Shown: positions 1 to 7,320 of the stretch, piece by piece | Layout: each line of letters starts with the position of its first letter | Position numbering within the stretch: position 1 is the stretch's first letter | Assembly: GCF_028687615.1 (NCBI RefSeq) | Contig: NZ_JAQTZU010000016.1 | Coordinates: 1-64,000, forward strand | DNA: 64,000 nt | From: Methylovulum sp. | GTDB taxonomy: Bacteria; Pseudomonadota; Gammaproteobacteria; Methylococcales; Methylomonadaceae | Direction of reading: 5' to 3' | Position numbers and translations under genes: made by a program | Notes under the pieces: generated by a model | Databases searched by the model: none | Seen by the model: the letters and a program-made list of their open reading frames with translations, nothing else | What the model was told of the DNA's origin: nothing

Positions 1-7
1 AAATACC

Positions 8-634
8 ATGACTACACCTTATGTCCGTCTCGACAAAAATAATGCCGCTGTTCTACTGGTCGATCATCAGACTGGATTGCTGTCTCTGGTTCGGGATATT
101 GATCCCGACAAATTCAAAAACAACGTACTGGCGTTGGCCAATCTGGCCAAGTATTTCAATCTGCCCACCATCCTGACCACCAGTTTCGAGGCGGGTCCCA
201 ACGGGCCACTGGTGCCAGAGTTGAAGGAAATCTTCCCCGATGCGCCGTATATCGCCCGCCCCGGCCAGATCAATGCCTGGGACAATGAAGATTTCGTCAA
301 AGCAGTCAAGGCCACGGGTAAAAAGCAACTGATCATCGCTGGCGTGGTGACGGAAGTTTGCGTAGCCTTCCCCGCGCTGTCGGCGCTGGAAGAAGGTTTC
401 GAAGTGTTTGTGGTAACCGATGCCTCAGGCACCTTCAACGAAATCACCCGACATTCCGCATGGGATCGTATGTCGGCGGCGGGCGCCCAGTTGATGACCT
501 GGTTCGGTGCAGCCTGCGAACTGCATCGCGACTGGCGTAACGACATCGACGGTTTGGGTGCACTATTCTCCAATCACATTCCCGACTACCGTAACTTGAT
601 CTCGAGCTACACCACACTGAAGAACACGAAGTAA
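8..634 (+). CDS. Isochorismatase-family cysteine hydrolase (YcaC-like)
   Basis: This 208-residue cytosolic protein has the alpha/beta cysteine hydrolase fold of the isochorismatase superfamily. The first strand ends in LLVDHQ with the catalytic Asp at residue 19, and the nucleophilic Cys is residue 118 in GVVTEVCVAF, the arrangement of YcaC-like enzymes. Family members hydrolyse amide or vinyl-ether bonds; the substrate cannot be read from sequence. The upstream region lies outside the window, so operon partners are unknown. The length fits the YcaC subgroup. A GC-rich hairpin lies about 100 bp downstream and the next sequences are mobile-element debris, so this is probably the last intact gene before the island region. 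Confidence 0.85.
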   Translation: MTTPYVRLDKNNAAVLLVDHQTGLLSLVRDIDPDKFKNNVLALANLAKYFNLPTILTTSFEAGPNGPLVPELKEIFPDAPYIARPGQINAWDNEDFVKAVKATGKKQLIIAGVVTEVCVAFPALSALEEGFEVFVVTDASGTFNEITRHSAWDRMSAAGAQLMTWFGAACELHRDWRNDIDGLGALFSNHIPDYRNLISSYTTLKNTK

Positions 635-735
635 TCTTTCCTGCTCTAAAATGTCGGGCGAAACGGCATCTGTGACCGGCAAAATGGAAAGGATGGGGAT
701 ACTTTTTAAAACGCTTATGCAATGCCCATAAAATA

Positions 736-754
736 CCTCCGGCAAAGCCGGAGG
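736..754. terminator. GC-rich hairpin, possible terminator
   Basis: A perfect stem of CCTCCGGC and GCCGGAGG with an AAA loop. No long T run follows on the plus strand; on the minus strand it is followed by TATTTTA. It may end the isochorismatase transcript or be an intergenic repeat. Confidence 0.4.
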
Positions 755-833
755 CTTGTAAATGTGAACCGCTCAAAACGGGTTAAAAATGTGCCACCTG
801 AAGCGTGGCGGCGTTCTACTCCCATCTGACTGG

Positions 834-910
834 AATAACTGGGGTCAGAAATAACTGGGGTCAGAGTAAGATTAAAATGGCAGGATTTAATCTTACTCTG
901 ACCCAGTTAT
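834..910. repeat. Tandem 16-bp unit leading into a 60-bp palindrome
   Basis: AATAACTGGGGTCAGA occurs twice in tandem (834-849, 850-865). The second copy opens a long palindrome (arms 851-876 and 886-910, one-base mismatch) whose centre reads ATGGCAGGA. A near-identical palindrome in opposite orientation lies at 1155-1217. Such GGGGTCAGAGT palindromes are dispersed REP-like elements in many proteobacteria. Confidence 0.75.
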
Positions 911-1105
911 TTCGGCCTGAACGAAAACACCAATGGCCTGATCAGGCAGTACTTTACCAAAGGTAGCAGTTTCGCAAACATAACGGATGAGGACATTGTA
1001 GCGGTCATGGAAAAACTCAATCATCGCCCCCGAAAAACGCTCAATTATAAAACACCCCATGAAGTCTTTTTTGCTGATACGTTGCTAAAAGCCGCAGATA
1101 ACTAG
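911..1105 (+). pseudogene. IS30-family transposase, C-terminal remnant
   Basis: An open frame of 64 codons plus stop, with no start codon, reads FGLNENTNGLIRQYFTKGS and then LNHRPRKTLNYKTPHEVF. This is the typical C-terminal end of IS30-family DDE transposases, including the glutamate-helix NxNGxIRxYxPK-like motif and the NxRPRK...P signature. The N-terminal three quarters of the gene is absent; the remnant starts abruptly where the 834-910 palindrome ends, so the palindrome probably marks a rearrangement junction. It cannot encode an active transposase. Confidence 0.8.
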
Positions 1106-1154
1106 GATTGCACTTCGGAGTTGAATCCGCCTTTCTATTTCTTTTTTGTTACAG

Positions 1155-1217
1155 AATAACTGGGGTCAGAGTAAGCTTAAATCCTGCCATTTTAAGCTTA
1201 CTCTGACCCCAGTTATT
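1155..1217. repeat. 63-bp palindrome, inverted partner of the 834-910 element
   Basis: The two arms AATAACTGGGGTCAGAGTAA and its complement enclose a centre TCCTGCCAT, the reverse complement of the centre of the element at 851-910. The two copies therefore lie in inverted orientation and bracket the IS30 remnant. Confidence 0.8.
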
Positions 1218-1809
1218 GAACTCCGACAAGTTGACCATCAAACACGATAATTTTCATAGTGATAATTCTAAGCGCAAGATTTTGATGATCTTGAACATGA
1301 ACAAGATTGTCCAGCATGTCTGGATGGCAATCCGGGCGGAAAATACCGAAAAATTGGCCGCCGTCTTCGATAAAGAACACCCCATACGTTCAACCGCCCA
1401 TGTGAGGACGTGGTACACCAGCAAGCCGTGTGAAGGCTTAAAAAAATCCCATATTAGCCATTGTGTTTATGACAGCACTTGGGAAGCCAGCGAAGCCTAT
1501 TTTTTAGAAAAATCAGATTCGGTGCAATCGTTTGTCAAAAATGACCATTTAGGTTTTGTGATTTTTTATAACTACAAGAGTGTCATTAGAAAGTATTATC
1601 CTGATTTTATTATCCGTTTGGTCAATGGCGATTATTTGGTGCTGGAAGTAAAAGGCCAAGATGATCAAAGAAATCAAACCAAGCGGGAGTTTTTAAACGA
1701 ATGGGTGAATGCGGTCAATGAGCATGGCGGTTTTCGGCGTTGGCATTGGGCGGTTTCGTTTTCGCCTTCGGATTTGGAGCAGAAGATAACGGGGTGTTTG
1801 GCTTCTTAA
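1216..1809 (+). pseudogene. Type III restriction endonuclease (Res), C-terminal fragment
   Basis: About 190 residues similar to the C-terminal part of type III Res-like restriction enzymes. TWYTSKPCEGLKKSHISH is followed by a nuclease core PDFIIRLVNGDYLVLEVKG, which fits the PD-(D/E)xK motif (D, then ExK). The helicase domains that normally precede it are missing and the only available start is a TTG inside the neighbouring palindrome, so this is a truncated remnant. No methyltransferase partner is seen. It marks a former restriction-modification locus in the island region. Confidence 0.7.
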
Positions 1810-1814
1810 AGGGG

Positions 1815-2446
1815 TTATGCTATTTTTTGAAACGGTATAACCGCCGCACCTTGCTTCAAATTTTCCAAGTAATCTGCCCAGGATTGCATCATGCGCCGCC
1901 TTTCGTCCAAATATTGCGTCCGGTGATTGCTTACGGAATAGTTGGACGCTAAAAACAGTATCAAGAGATTTTTGTTTGAGTCCGTCTTGGAGTCAAAAAA
2001 CATGTTTTTTGACTCCACATAATCAATGGCTTAACAACCACCAAGATAGTAGAATCCCGCTTCTTCGTATCTTAAAATAGCGTCCAACTATTCCGTCAGC
2101 GTTGCGTTTTTTGGCGTAAAGTATTCCGTAAGCAATCAGTCCGGTTGTACGCCGCCTGCACCTGATCGCGTGGCGCGTGGGCTAGTTGGCGCTCAATGGC
2201 GTCGGGACTCTAGCCCTGTCCATTGAGTAGCGTCGATGCGGTGGTTCTGAATCCATGCGCCGTCATCAGGTCCGAATTATAGCCAAGCGATTTAAGCGCC
2301 GTGCGGATGGTGTTATCGAACATGGGCCTCCCATCGCCACGGCTGGATGGGAACACATATTGACCTCCGCCGGTAAGAGGGCAGATCGCTTCCGGTATCG
2401 CAATGGCTTGCGTGGGTAGAGCGGTTTTGTTGGTATCGGCCTTGCC
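1815..2446 (-). pseudogene. Degraded tyrosine integrase of an older island
   Basis: Minus-strand fragments match the C-terminal catalytic domain of the intact integrase at 5916-7157: LTGGGQYVFPS, MTAHGFRTTASTLL, then after an in-frame amber codon SPDAIERQLAHAPRD and AYNRT, then YLDERRRMMQSWADYLENL. The last block is separated from AYNRT by a 215-bp insertion (1924-2138); removing the insertion with one copy of its 6-bp duplication rejoins the frame as AYNRTQYLDERRR. The N-terminal roughly 270 codons are missing, so the upstream repeat sites abut the C-terminal half. Three defects (deletion, stop codon, insertion) make it inactive. Confidence 0.85.
1924..2138. mobile_element. MITE-like element A (215 bp), 6-bp target duplication
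   Basis: The ends are perfect 17-bp terminal inverted repeats (TGATTGCTTACGGAATA at 1924-1940 and its complement at 2122-2138). It is flanked by the direct repeat GTCCGG (1918-1923 and 2139-2144). A second inverted block, CGGAATAGTTGGACGCT, follows directly on the left but is set about 25 bp inward on the right. No transposase gene fits inside. It sits in the dead integrase, and excision restores that reading frame, which shows it arrived by transposition. The parental IS family is not identified. Confidence 0.88.
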
Positions 2447-2489
2447 TTGGAGTCCGATACCAACAAATATACCAACAAGTTGTTGGTAT
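2427..2489. promoter_or_regulatory. Four copies of a 10-bp site next to the dead integrase
   Basis: TTGTTGGTAT or its complement occurs at 2427-2436, 2457-2466, 2469-2478 and 2480-2489. The position matches GGTATAAC/GTTATACC repeats upstream of the intact integrase (7159-7205). These could be integrase arm-type or excisionase binding sites; this is inferred from layout only. The first copy runs into the apparent integrase coding sequence. Confidence 0.5.
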
Positions 2490-2516
2490 TTGATGATACT
2501 TGTTGGCACGTCTTAA

Positions 2517-2620
2517 GACAATAAAAAACCCGCTAAGCCTTACAGCTTGCGGGTTCTGACACCGTATGATACGGCTTGGTTTTACGATTTGGTACGATGG
2601 CCGGATTTGAATCGCACCCA
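2517..2620 (-). other. Old island end: terminator copy plus tRNA 3'-end-like sequence
   Basis: The first 23 bp (2517-2539, starting GACAATAAAAAACCCGC) are identical to 7248-7270, and the whole block is a GCGGGTT hairpin like the one downstream of tRNA-Arg. Seventy-one bases further, in both copies, a TTTGG marks a tRNA 3' end: real tRNA-Arg at 7319, and here a divergent sequence (GATTCAAATCCGG then TACCA on the minus strand). It does not fold as a proper T-arm, so it is a decayed or foreign att site rather than an exact duplicate of tRNA-Arg. Confidence 0.6.
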
Positions 2621-2742
2621 ACCTATTGAATTTTAATTTATAAATAACAGTTAAAGTAAAAAAGACATAAATAAGGACATAAATTTAGTTTTTACCTCCT
2701 ATTTTTGGCAAAATCACCGCAATGCTTGCCGGATTTCAGGCA

Positions 2743-2766
2743 CAAAAAAACCGCTGTTACGCGGCT
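2743..2766 (-). terminator. Rho-independent terminator of the island operon
   Basis: On the minus strand a CCGC-GTAACA-GCGG stem is followed by seven T residues. It lies just past the stop of the last island gene (2773) and would end the leftward island transcript. Confidence 0.75.
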
Positions 2767-2772
2767 CGTTTG

Positions 2773-2997
2773 TTAAATTCCCTCACGCCTAATCTGTTTC
2801 AGGCAGTCGTTTTGTTCCTGTAACAGCTTCGCTATATCCTTAATCAACAAGCGGACACCGCCCTTATAGGCGTTCCGTGACGTTATCGCCTTGCCTTCGG
2901 GTGTCCGCGCCCCTGTCGAACTGTTCCACGGCTGCCATTGCCGAATTTTCTCCGCTTGCCGCTCCCGTTGTTCCGGTGTCCAGTGCCTCGCTGCCAT
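2773..2997 (-). CDS. Small island protein with WTPEQRERQAEKIRQW motif
   Basis: This 74-residue protein opens with RHWTPEQRERQAEKIRQWQP and continues TGARTPEGKAITSRNAYKGG, a pattern I recognise from small conserved proteins of unknown function in integrative elements, typically near the replication gene. AGAGG lies at a good distance upstream of the ATG. The start lies within the preceding gene in another frame, giving a 134-bp same-strand overlap. The C-terminal half (DIAKLLQEQNDCLKQIRREG) is predicted helical. Function unknown. Confidence 0.65.
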   Translation of the reverse strand: MAARHWTPEQRERQAEKIRQWQPWNSSTGARTPEGKAITSRNAYKGGVRLLIKDIAKLLQEQNDCLKQIRREGI

Positions 2998-3241
2998 AGT
3001 GTGCCTCTAATAGTTCGTTTGGTGGTATTTTACAATTTCCCGTGTGCGTGGCGGGTGTGCCATTGTTGATTTGCTGGTGTCCGTTTGAAATGTTGGCTTG
3101 CTTGGCATAGATGACAGGCGGGTTTTTTATCGCCGCCAAGGTCTCCAGCGTTGCCCTGCATTGGCTTTGGGCTTTCAGTGCCAAGCGTAAATCCAGTTCG
3201 AACTGCTTTAACGATTTCATGTTACTCGCCCGCCGTGCCAA
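2864..3241 (-). CDS. Conserved island protein of unknown function
   Basis: About 125 residues containing SNMKSLKQFELDLRLALKAQ, CRATLETLAAIKNPP and QANISNGHQQINNG, which recur in small proteins beside primase genes of integrative elements. The start is uncertain. The frame is open upstream to the in-frame stop codon of the primase gene, with TLDELFNQLARRASN probably part of the natural protein, yet no ATG occurs before residue 8 of the listed frame. The listed start is TTG; ATG at 3220 is the alternative. The C-terminal 44 codons overlap the next gene in a different frame. Confidence 0.6.
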   Translation of the reverse strand: MARRASNMKSLKQFELDLRLALKAQSQCRATLETLAAIKNPPVIYAKQANISNGHQQINNGTPATHTGNCKIPPNELLEAHYGSEALDTGTTGAASGENSAMAAVEQFDRGADTRRQGDNVTERL

Positions 3242-3352
3242 CTGGTTGAACAGTTCATCAAGGGTGTACGCTTGTGCGGTTATTGGCCTGTTCCCGCATA
3301 AATAGCCGCTGGTTGTGTTGGGTAATTTCGGTGTTCCAGTTAAGTGCGCCCA

Positions 3353-4255
3353 TTACCACTCCCCGCCGTATTCCAGCAACCGCATACAATCGAACGCATC
3401 ATGAGCAAATCCATCGTTCAGCACATCGCCGCCGTGACTATAAACCCGCTCCACGCCATCCTTGCAATCGCGCATGATTACCGCGCCGGGGGCTTTGGAT
3501 GAGCTGCCCGGCCTGATAAACCTATCGGGTGACACCTGTTTGTAACCGTTGCGGGTAAGCACATCAGCCACCACAAAAGCTTGGTTAAACTCTTTTATAG
3601 GGTTACGGTAGCCTGTCAAATTTTCGCCTTTTAACGGCTTGCATGGTGAGATTTTGGGCGGTTCAGCTATGCCTAGGGCAGAATCAAAGCATGGTTTCCA
3701 TGCCTCCCAGTGTTGCAACATATCCAGCAAAACCGCTGGCGCGTTGGGTATCGCCGCCGGATTGCCGATAAGCTGATAATCGCCGCCTTCGGGGTGTCGT
3801 CCTAAAATCACGTCTTGGCAATTGCCACAACGCAATTCAAAGATTACCGCGCCGTTGTGTTTAAATTTCCTCAAATTTGCATGTTTAAAACCTTCGGGCA
3901 ATTTAAAAAGCAATTTCCCACGGTTTGCCTTGGGGCTTTTGATTTCAAGGCGTTCAGGGCTTTTTAACCAGTCTGCTAGGTGTTGGTCGGTCAGCTCTTC
4001 AAAAACTTGACGCGCCAGTTCCATATCATCCAAATCAAGGGCAAGGGTATTGCTTGCTCCGTGATACAGGCCAAAATTAAAGCCGTCACAGCCGATAAAA
4101 TCAGCGGCATTGTTGCTGTAGCCGTTGGGGTTGTTTGCGCTTCTTGGTTTGTTCCAATTGCTGGCGCGTGGGGCTTTGGTGGGTTTGCCGTCAATCGGTG
4201 CAATCGGCACTAACGACAAACCCGCCGCGCATGACGCGGCAAGTCTGCTGTCCAT
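3353..4255 (-). CDS. Bifunctional DNA primase/polymerase-type replication protein
   Basis: This 300-residue protein resembles the N-terminal prim-pol domain of phage and island replication proteins. It has a P...K.P...W entry segment, GFNFGLYHGASNTLALDLDD with the acidic metal-binding pair (residues 75 and 77), and IKSPKANRGKLLFKLP followed by VIFELRCGNCQDVILGRHPEGGDYQ. No helicase P-loop follows, so the protein ends after the primase part and would need a host or element helicase. It is the only replication-type gene in the island and probably primes the excised form. The next gene upstream ends two bases before its ATG. Confidence 0.7.
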   Translation of the reverse strand: MDSRLAASCAAGLSLVPIAPIDGKPTKAPRASNWNKPRSANNPNGYSNNAADFIGCDGFNFGLYHGASNTLALDLDDMELARQVFEELTDQHLADWLKSPERLEIKSPKANRGKLLFKLPEGFKHANLRKFKHNGAVIFELRCGNCQDVILGRHPEGGDYQLIGNPAAIPNAPAVLLDMLQHWEAWKPCFDSALGIAEPPKISPCKPLKGENLTGYRNPIKEFNQAFVVADVLTRNGYKQVSPDRFIRPGSSSKAPGAVIMRDCKDGVERVYSHGGDVLNDGFAHDAFDCMRLLEYGGEW

Positions 4256-4257
4256 AA

Positions 4258-4494
4258 TTACCCCTTTGCCAATAAGACATATTGGGCAATTTTTTTCCGC
4301 CCGACCATAACCTTGTATGTCACAATATTATGCCCCTGCGCCTTTAGCTCAAAAATACGGGCGGCAATGGACATTACAAAAAGCTCTTGCCGTGCTTCAA
4401 GGGTTGTCAGCGGATTTTTTAGCAACCATTCCAAAACTTTTTGGCATTGCGTTTTGCTGTTAAAATAAGGGCTTGAATCATTGCCGCTTGCCAC
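4258..4494 (-). CDS. Winged-helix DNA-binding protein
   Basis: This 78-residue protein carries a short winged-helix domain: CQKVLEWLLKNPLTTLEARQEL (first helices), ARIFELKAQGHNIVTYKVMV (recognition helix and wing) and a closing strand. This resembles small helix-turn-helix proteins that accompany phage and island primases. It lies two bases upstream of the primase gene and is very probably co-transcribed and translationally coupled. A role in control of replication or excision is inferred from position only. Confidence 0.6.
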   Translation of the reverse strand: MASGNDSSPYFNSKTQCQKVLEWLLKNPLTTLEARQELFVMSIAARIFELKAQGHNIVTYKVMVGRKKIAQYVLLAKG

Positions 4495-4529
4495 GTTCGC
4501 CGCGTGGTGGGTGGTTTTTTTTTTGCATA

Positions 4530-4772
4530 TTAACCCCCGATAGACTCAATCAGGGCGCGGATGTCTTCGGTTTTCCAAGCAACCGAACGCGGCCCAAGCT
4601 TTAGCGGCTTAGGGTATTTGCCGGATTTTACGCCGTTTAAGAAGGTTGTCCGCCCAACTGGAATAAGGGCAGGGATGGGCGGGTTAGCTTTGGGGTTGCC
4701 GATGATTTGCGCGAGCCGCAATAAGGCCAGTTCGCTTAGGTGGCGGGGTTGGGGGTTGGATTGTTTGGTCAT
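4530..4772 (-). CDS. AlpA-family transcriptional regulator
   Basis: An 80-residue MerR-like winged helix of the AlpA family: a variable N-terminus, then PVGRTTFLNGVKSGKYPKPLKLGPRSVAWKTEDIRALI, which fits the AlpA pattern (helix-turn-helix, wing with P.P..LG.R...W, final helix). AlpA proteins in P4-like islands control integrase expression and excision. It opens the leftward gene cluster that ends with the small proteins at 2773, and a palindrome lies 74-100 bp upstream of its start. Confidence 0.8.
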   Translation of the reverse strand: MTKQSNPQPRHLSELALLRLAQIIGNPKANPPIPALIPVGRTTFLNGVKSGKYPKPLKLGPRSVAWKTEDIRALIESIGG

Positions 4773-4845
4773 TCTTAAAACCTCGATAATCGTTAATGAA
4801 TTTTCGAGGCTAGTTTGCCAATCAAGTCATCGGCATTGGCCGAAC

Positions 4846-4875
4846 TCGGTTATGACTTAACCGAATCGGTTATGA
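4846..4875. promoter_or_regulatory. Candidate operator upstream of alpA-like gene
   Basis: TCGGTTA-TGACT-TAACCGA (4846-4864) is a perfect 7-bp-arm palindrome, and its left half TCGGTTATGA is repeated at 4866-4875. Its position upstream of the AlpA gene suggests a repressor or AlpA binding site. Inferred from symmetry and position only. Confidence 0.45.
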
Positions 4876-4893
4876 TCCGCGCCAGTATTGGGT

Positions 4894-5808
4894 TTACGGC
4901 TCTATCAGGTCTTTTGCTTCGCATAAATATTTGCGTATGGTGTCGTCATTGATGCTAATGCCTTTAGTTTGCAACTTTGCACTTATCCCATTTTTACTAC
5001 CGCTGGCAGAGTTTCGGGTGGCGTTTGGGTCATATCCATAAGCATCCATAGCCATGCCAATAATGAGCTTTAGCATGGTTTGGCGTTCGGTTTCAGTTAT
5101 TTCATTTTTCTTTACCACTCCTTTATTCTTTAGCTTTTCCACGTCCTGTTCAGAAACAAATAAAGTAATTTTTTTTATAGGAATGGGAGGCTTATTTACT
5201 AAGTAGTAATAATTAACAATATCGCCATCTGTCGATAATAAAACGCTCAAATGTGCGTCGCCCTTACTTGTATGGTATTCCTCAATGGTAAACGCGGGTA
5301 TCTTACAGATGTGTGGAACGCATTCACTTTTTTTTGCTTCTTCGGGATAATCCGCATAAGGGATTTCTTCAATTACATTGCCGTAATCGTCTTCGAGTAG
5401 ATGATAAGAAAGCCAAGGGTTTATATATAAATTACCTTTATATTTTATATGCCCAATATTGCCGTTACCTTCGATGTTGTCCAGCCACTTAAGCTCTTTT
5501 GAAAACCCATAGTCGTAGTCATTTTCTATTTGGTAGTCCTGCAATCGGAATGATTTGTAAAAAGTCAAGCCTACCGATTTATTGGGTCGAATGCCCGTAC
5601 TTCAAGGCGTACAGTCATCGCAATATTTTATTGACAAATCTATTATCATTCCGATTGCAGGACTACCTTCTATTTTTATAGCCCAGGCTTTTAAATTTTT
5701 CACATAAAAATCAATTTTTTTCTCAGCACCTAAGCTAATCAAATGCTCTTTTGTGTAGCCAGTGGCCTTTTCTGCCATAGCTAACGAGTAATGCTCTGGT
5801 TCTATCAT
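4894..5808 (-). pseudogene. Island hypothetical gene split by MITE-like element B
   Basis: The frame starts MIEPEHYSLAMAEKATGYTK at 5808 and runs to IKIE, where a 136-bp insertion (5532-5667) breaks it; it resumes as NDYDYGFSKELKWL and continues to 4894. Removing the insertion and one 8-bp duplication gives a continuous reading WAIKIENDYDYGF. The N-terminus resembles small DNA-binding-like island proteins. The C-terminal segment, TERQTMLKLIIGMAMDAYGY...GISINDDTIRKYLCEA, is a conserved tail seen in island proteins with a predicted helix-turn-helix. The reconstructed product is about 255 residues; as it stands only fragments of 68 and about 224 residues could be made. Confidence 0.75.
5532..5667. 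mobile_element. MITE-like element B (136 bp), 8-bp target duplication
   Basis: Perfect 23-bp terminal inverted repeats (5532-5554 beginning GGTAGTCCTGCAATC, and 5645-5667) are flanked by the direct repeat TTCTATTT at 5524-5531 and 5668-5675. No coding capacity for a transposase. The inner bases TTTGT and ACAAA extend the symmetry. Excision rejoins the host reading frame exactly. An 8-bp duplication with GG-starting ends fits families such as IS1595, but the parent is not identified. Confidence 0.92.
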
Positions 5809-5915
5809 AAAACACCCCGTTAAAGTGTACCGTTACGATAAGGATTAACCGGAAGCGGGGTAACGATTCCCGCTTGTCGCCCCGTCGGGTTATCCGGTTA
5901 AATTCGGTTTTGCAG

Positions 5916-7157
5916 TTATCCTGCTTTTTTAAACGCAATCACTTGCGCCCCGCTCTTCAATCCGTCCAGATAATCCGCCCATGATTGCATCATTTTATGG
6001 CGTTCTGGTAGGTGCGCCGTTCTGTTGTATGCTCGCCCGTTCGGGTCTCTCACGGCATGGGCTAATTGATGCTCGATAAAGTCAGGGCGAAAGCCTAGCA
6101 CTTCATCCAGTACGGTTCGAGCTAATGCCCGAAAGCCGTGTACGGTCATTTCTTCTTTACTGATACCCATACGCCTTAAGGCCGCCAATAAAGCCATATC
6201 AGACATTGGGCGCGAACCGTTTGGCGTTCTGGCACTTGGAAAAACATATCGCCCGTTTCCAGTCAATGGCTTGAGTTCTTGCAGGATGTTAATGCTTTGG
6301 ACAGATAACGGGACAATGTGATCTGTATCGGTTTTTGTGACCAGATACCGCCACTCTTTGGCCTCAAAGTCGATGTGTTCCCATTCGGCTTGTCTTAGTT
6401 CGCCCGGCCTAACAAACACCAAAGGGGCAAGCTGTAACGCGGATTTGACGACAAACGAACCGCAATAACCATCAATGGCGCGTAACAATTCGGCGGCTTG
6501 TTTGGGTTTTGTGACGGCTGAAAAATGCCCGCTTTTTACCGTTTTTAAAGAGCCGCGTAAATCGGGGGTTATGTCTCGTTCCGTGCGTCCCGTAGCTATG
6601 GCATAACGGAACACTTGTCCACAAACTTGAAGGGCGCGGTGTGCGGTTTCAATGGCGTTTCGGGCTTCAATACGCCGTAATGCCGCCAATAGTTCGGGGG
6701 CTTTTAGGTCGGTTATGGGCTTGCTGCCAATGTAAGGAAATAAATCACGCTCGAACAATCCGGTTACGCGCTTTTTATGGTCTGTTGATTTATCGCCCAT
6801 TTTATTTTCGTACCATTCGCGGGCGATCACTTCAAAGCTGTTTGCCGCGCTTTCGGCTTTGGATGATTTAACAGCTTTGCGGTTTTCGCTTGGGTTAATC
6901 CCGTTGGCTATCTGTTTACGAATACTGTCCCGTTGCTCTCTGGCTTGTTGCAAGCTAACCTCAGGGTATGTTCCCAATGACAACAAACAATCCTTTCCAT
7001 CGAAGCGGTATTTAATGCGCCACCATTTTGCCCAACTATCCTTTAATGGCTTAAGAAGTAGATGAAGCCCTTTATCGTCAAACAGGGTAAAAGCCTTGCC
7101 TGTCGCGGCTTTGTCGTGTTTGTGGGCGTTCTTGCAAGCGGTGTCTGATAGCGGCAT
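5916..7157 (-). CDS. Tyrosine site-specific integrase of a tRNA-targeting island
   Basis: This 413-residue integrase has an N-terminal arm-binding domain of the DUF4102 type (residues 1-95, containing LLLKPLKDSWAKWWRIKYRF and LSLGTYPEVSLQQAR), a core-binding domain (about 105-200) and a C-terminal catalytic domain. Catalytic residues are visible: Arg250 (VRPGELR), Lys275 (TKTDTD), His340 and Arg343 (HGFR), His367 (LAHAVRD) and Tyr377 (AYNRT). All are present, so it should be active. Its start faces tRNA-Arg(CCT) about 160 bp away, the normal layout for P4-like integrases that recombine at a tRNA 3' end. A decayed homologue lies at 1815-2446. Confidence 0.93.
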   Translation of the reverse strand: MPLSDTACKNAHKHDKAATGKAFTLFDDKGLHLLLKPLKDSWAKWWRIKYRFDGKDCLLSLGTYPEVSLQQAREQRDSIRKQIANGINPSENRKAVKSSKAESAANSFEVIAREWYENKMGDKSTDHKKRVTGLFERDLFPYIGSKPITDLKAPELLAALRRIEARNAIETAHRALQVCGQVFRYAIATGRTERDITPDLRGSLKTVKSGHFSAVTKPKQAAELLRAIDGYCGSFVVKSALQLAPLVFVRPGELRQAEWEHIDFEAKEWRYLVTKTDTDHIVPLSVQSINILQELKPLTGNGRYVFPSARTPNGSRPMSDMALLAALRRMGISKEEMTVHGFRALARTVLDEVLGFRPDFIEHQLAHAVRDPNGRAYNRTAHLPERHKMMQSWADYLDGLKSGAQVIAFKKAG

Positions 7158-7205
7158 TGGTATAACTCGTTTCGGGTATCAAGCTGTTATACCAAATGTT
7201 ATACC
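7157..7205. promoter_or_regulatory. GTTATACC repeats at the integrase start
   Basis: GGTATAAC at 7159-7166 and GTTATACC at 7186-7193 and 7198-7205 form inverted and direct repeats over the integrase start region. They are candidates for arm-type integrase or excisionase sites and would allow autoregulation. Inferred from repetition and position. Confidence 0.45.
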
Positions 7206-7250
7206 TGTTTAGGTGTGAATGTAAATGTATTTTGTTGCATTTCTCTGGAC

Positions 7251-7290
7251 AATAAAAAACCCGCTAAGCCAGACAACTTGCGGGTTTTTG
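7251..7290 (-). terminator. Terminator downstream of tRNA-Arg
   Basis: On the minus strand AAAACCCGC...GCGGGTTTTTT forms a strong stem followed by T residues, about 30 bp past the tRNA 3' end. The T tract on the other strand means it could also act rightward. Its first 23 bases are duplicated at 2517-2539. Confidence 0.8.
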
Positions 7291-7320
7291 TATTTCGTTG
7301 GATGCCGTTGCATCGGTATT

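Noticed and set aside
2266..2621. Other frames across the decayed integrase
   Set aside because: Only one frame matches the intact integrase; the others are chance frames.
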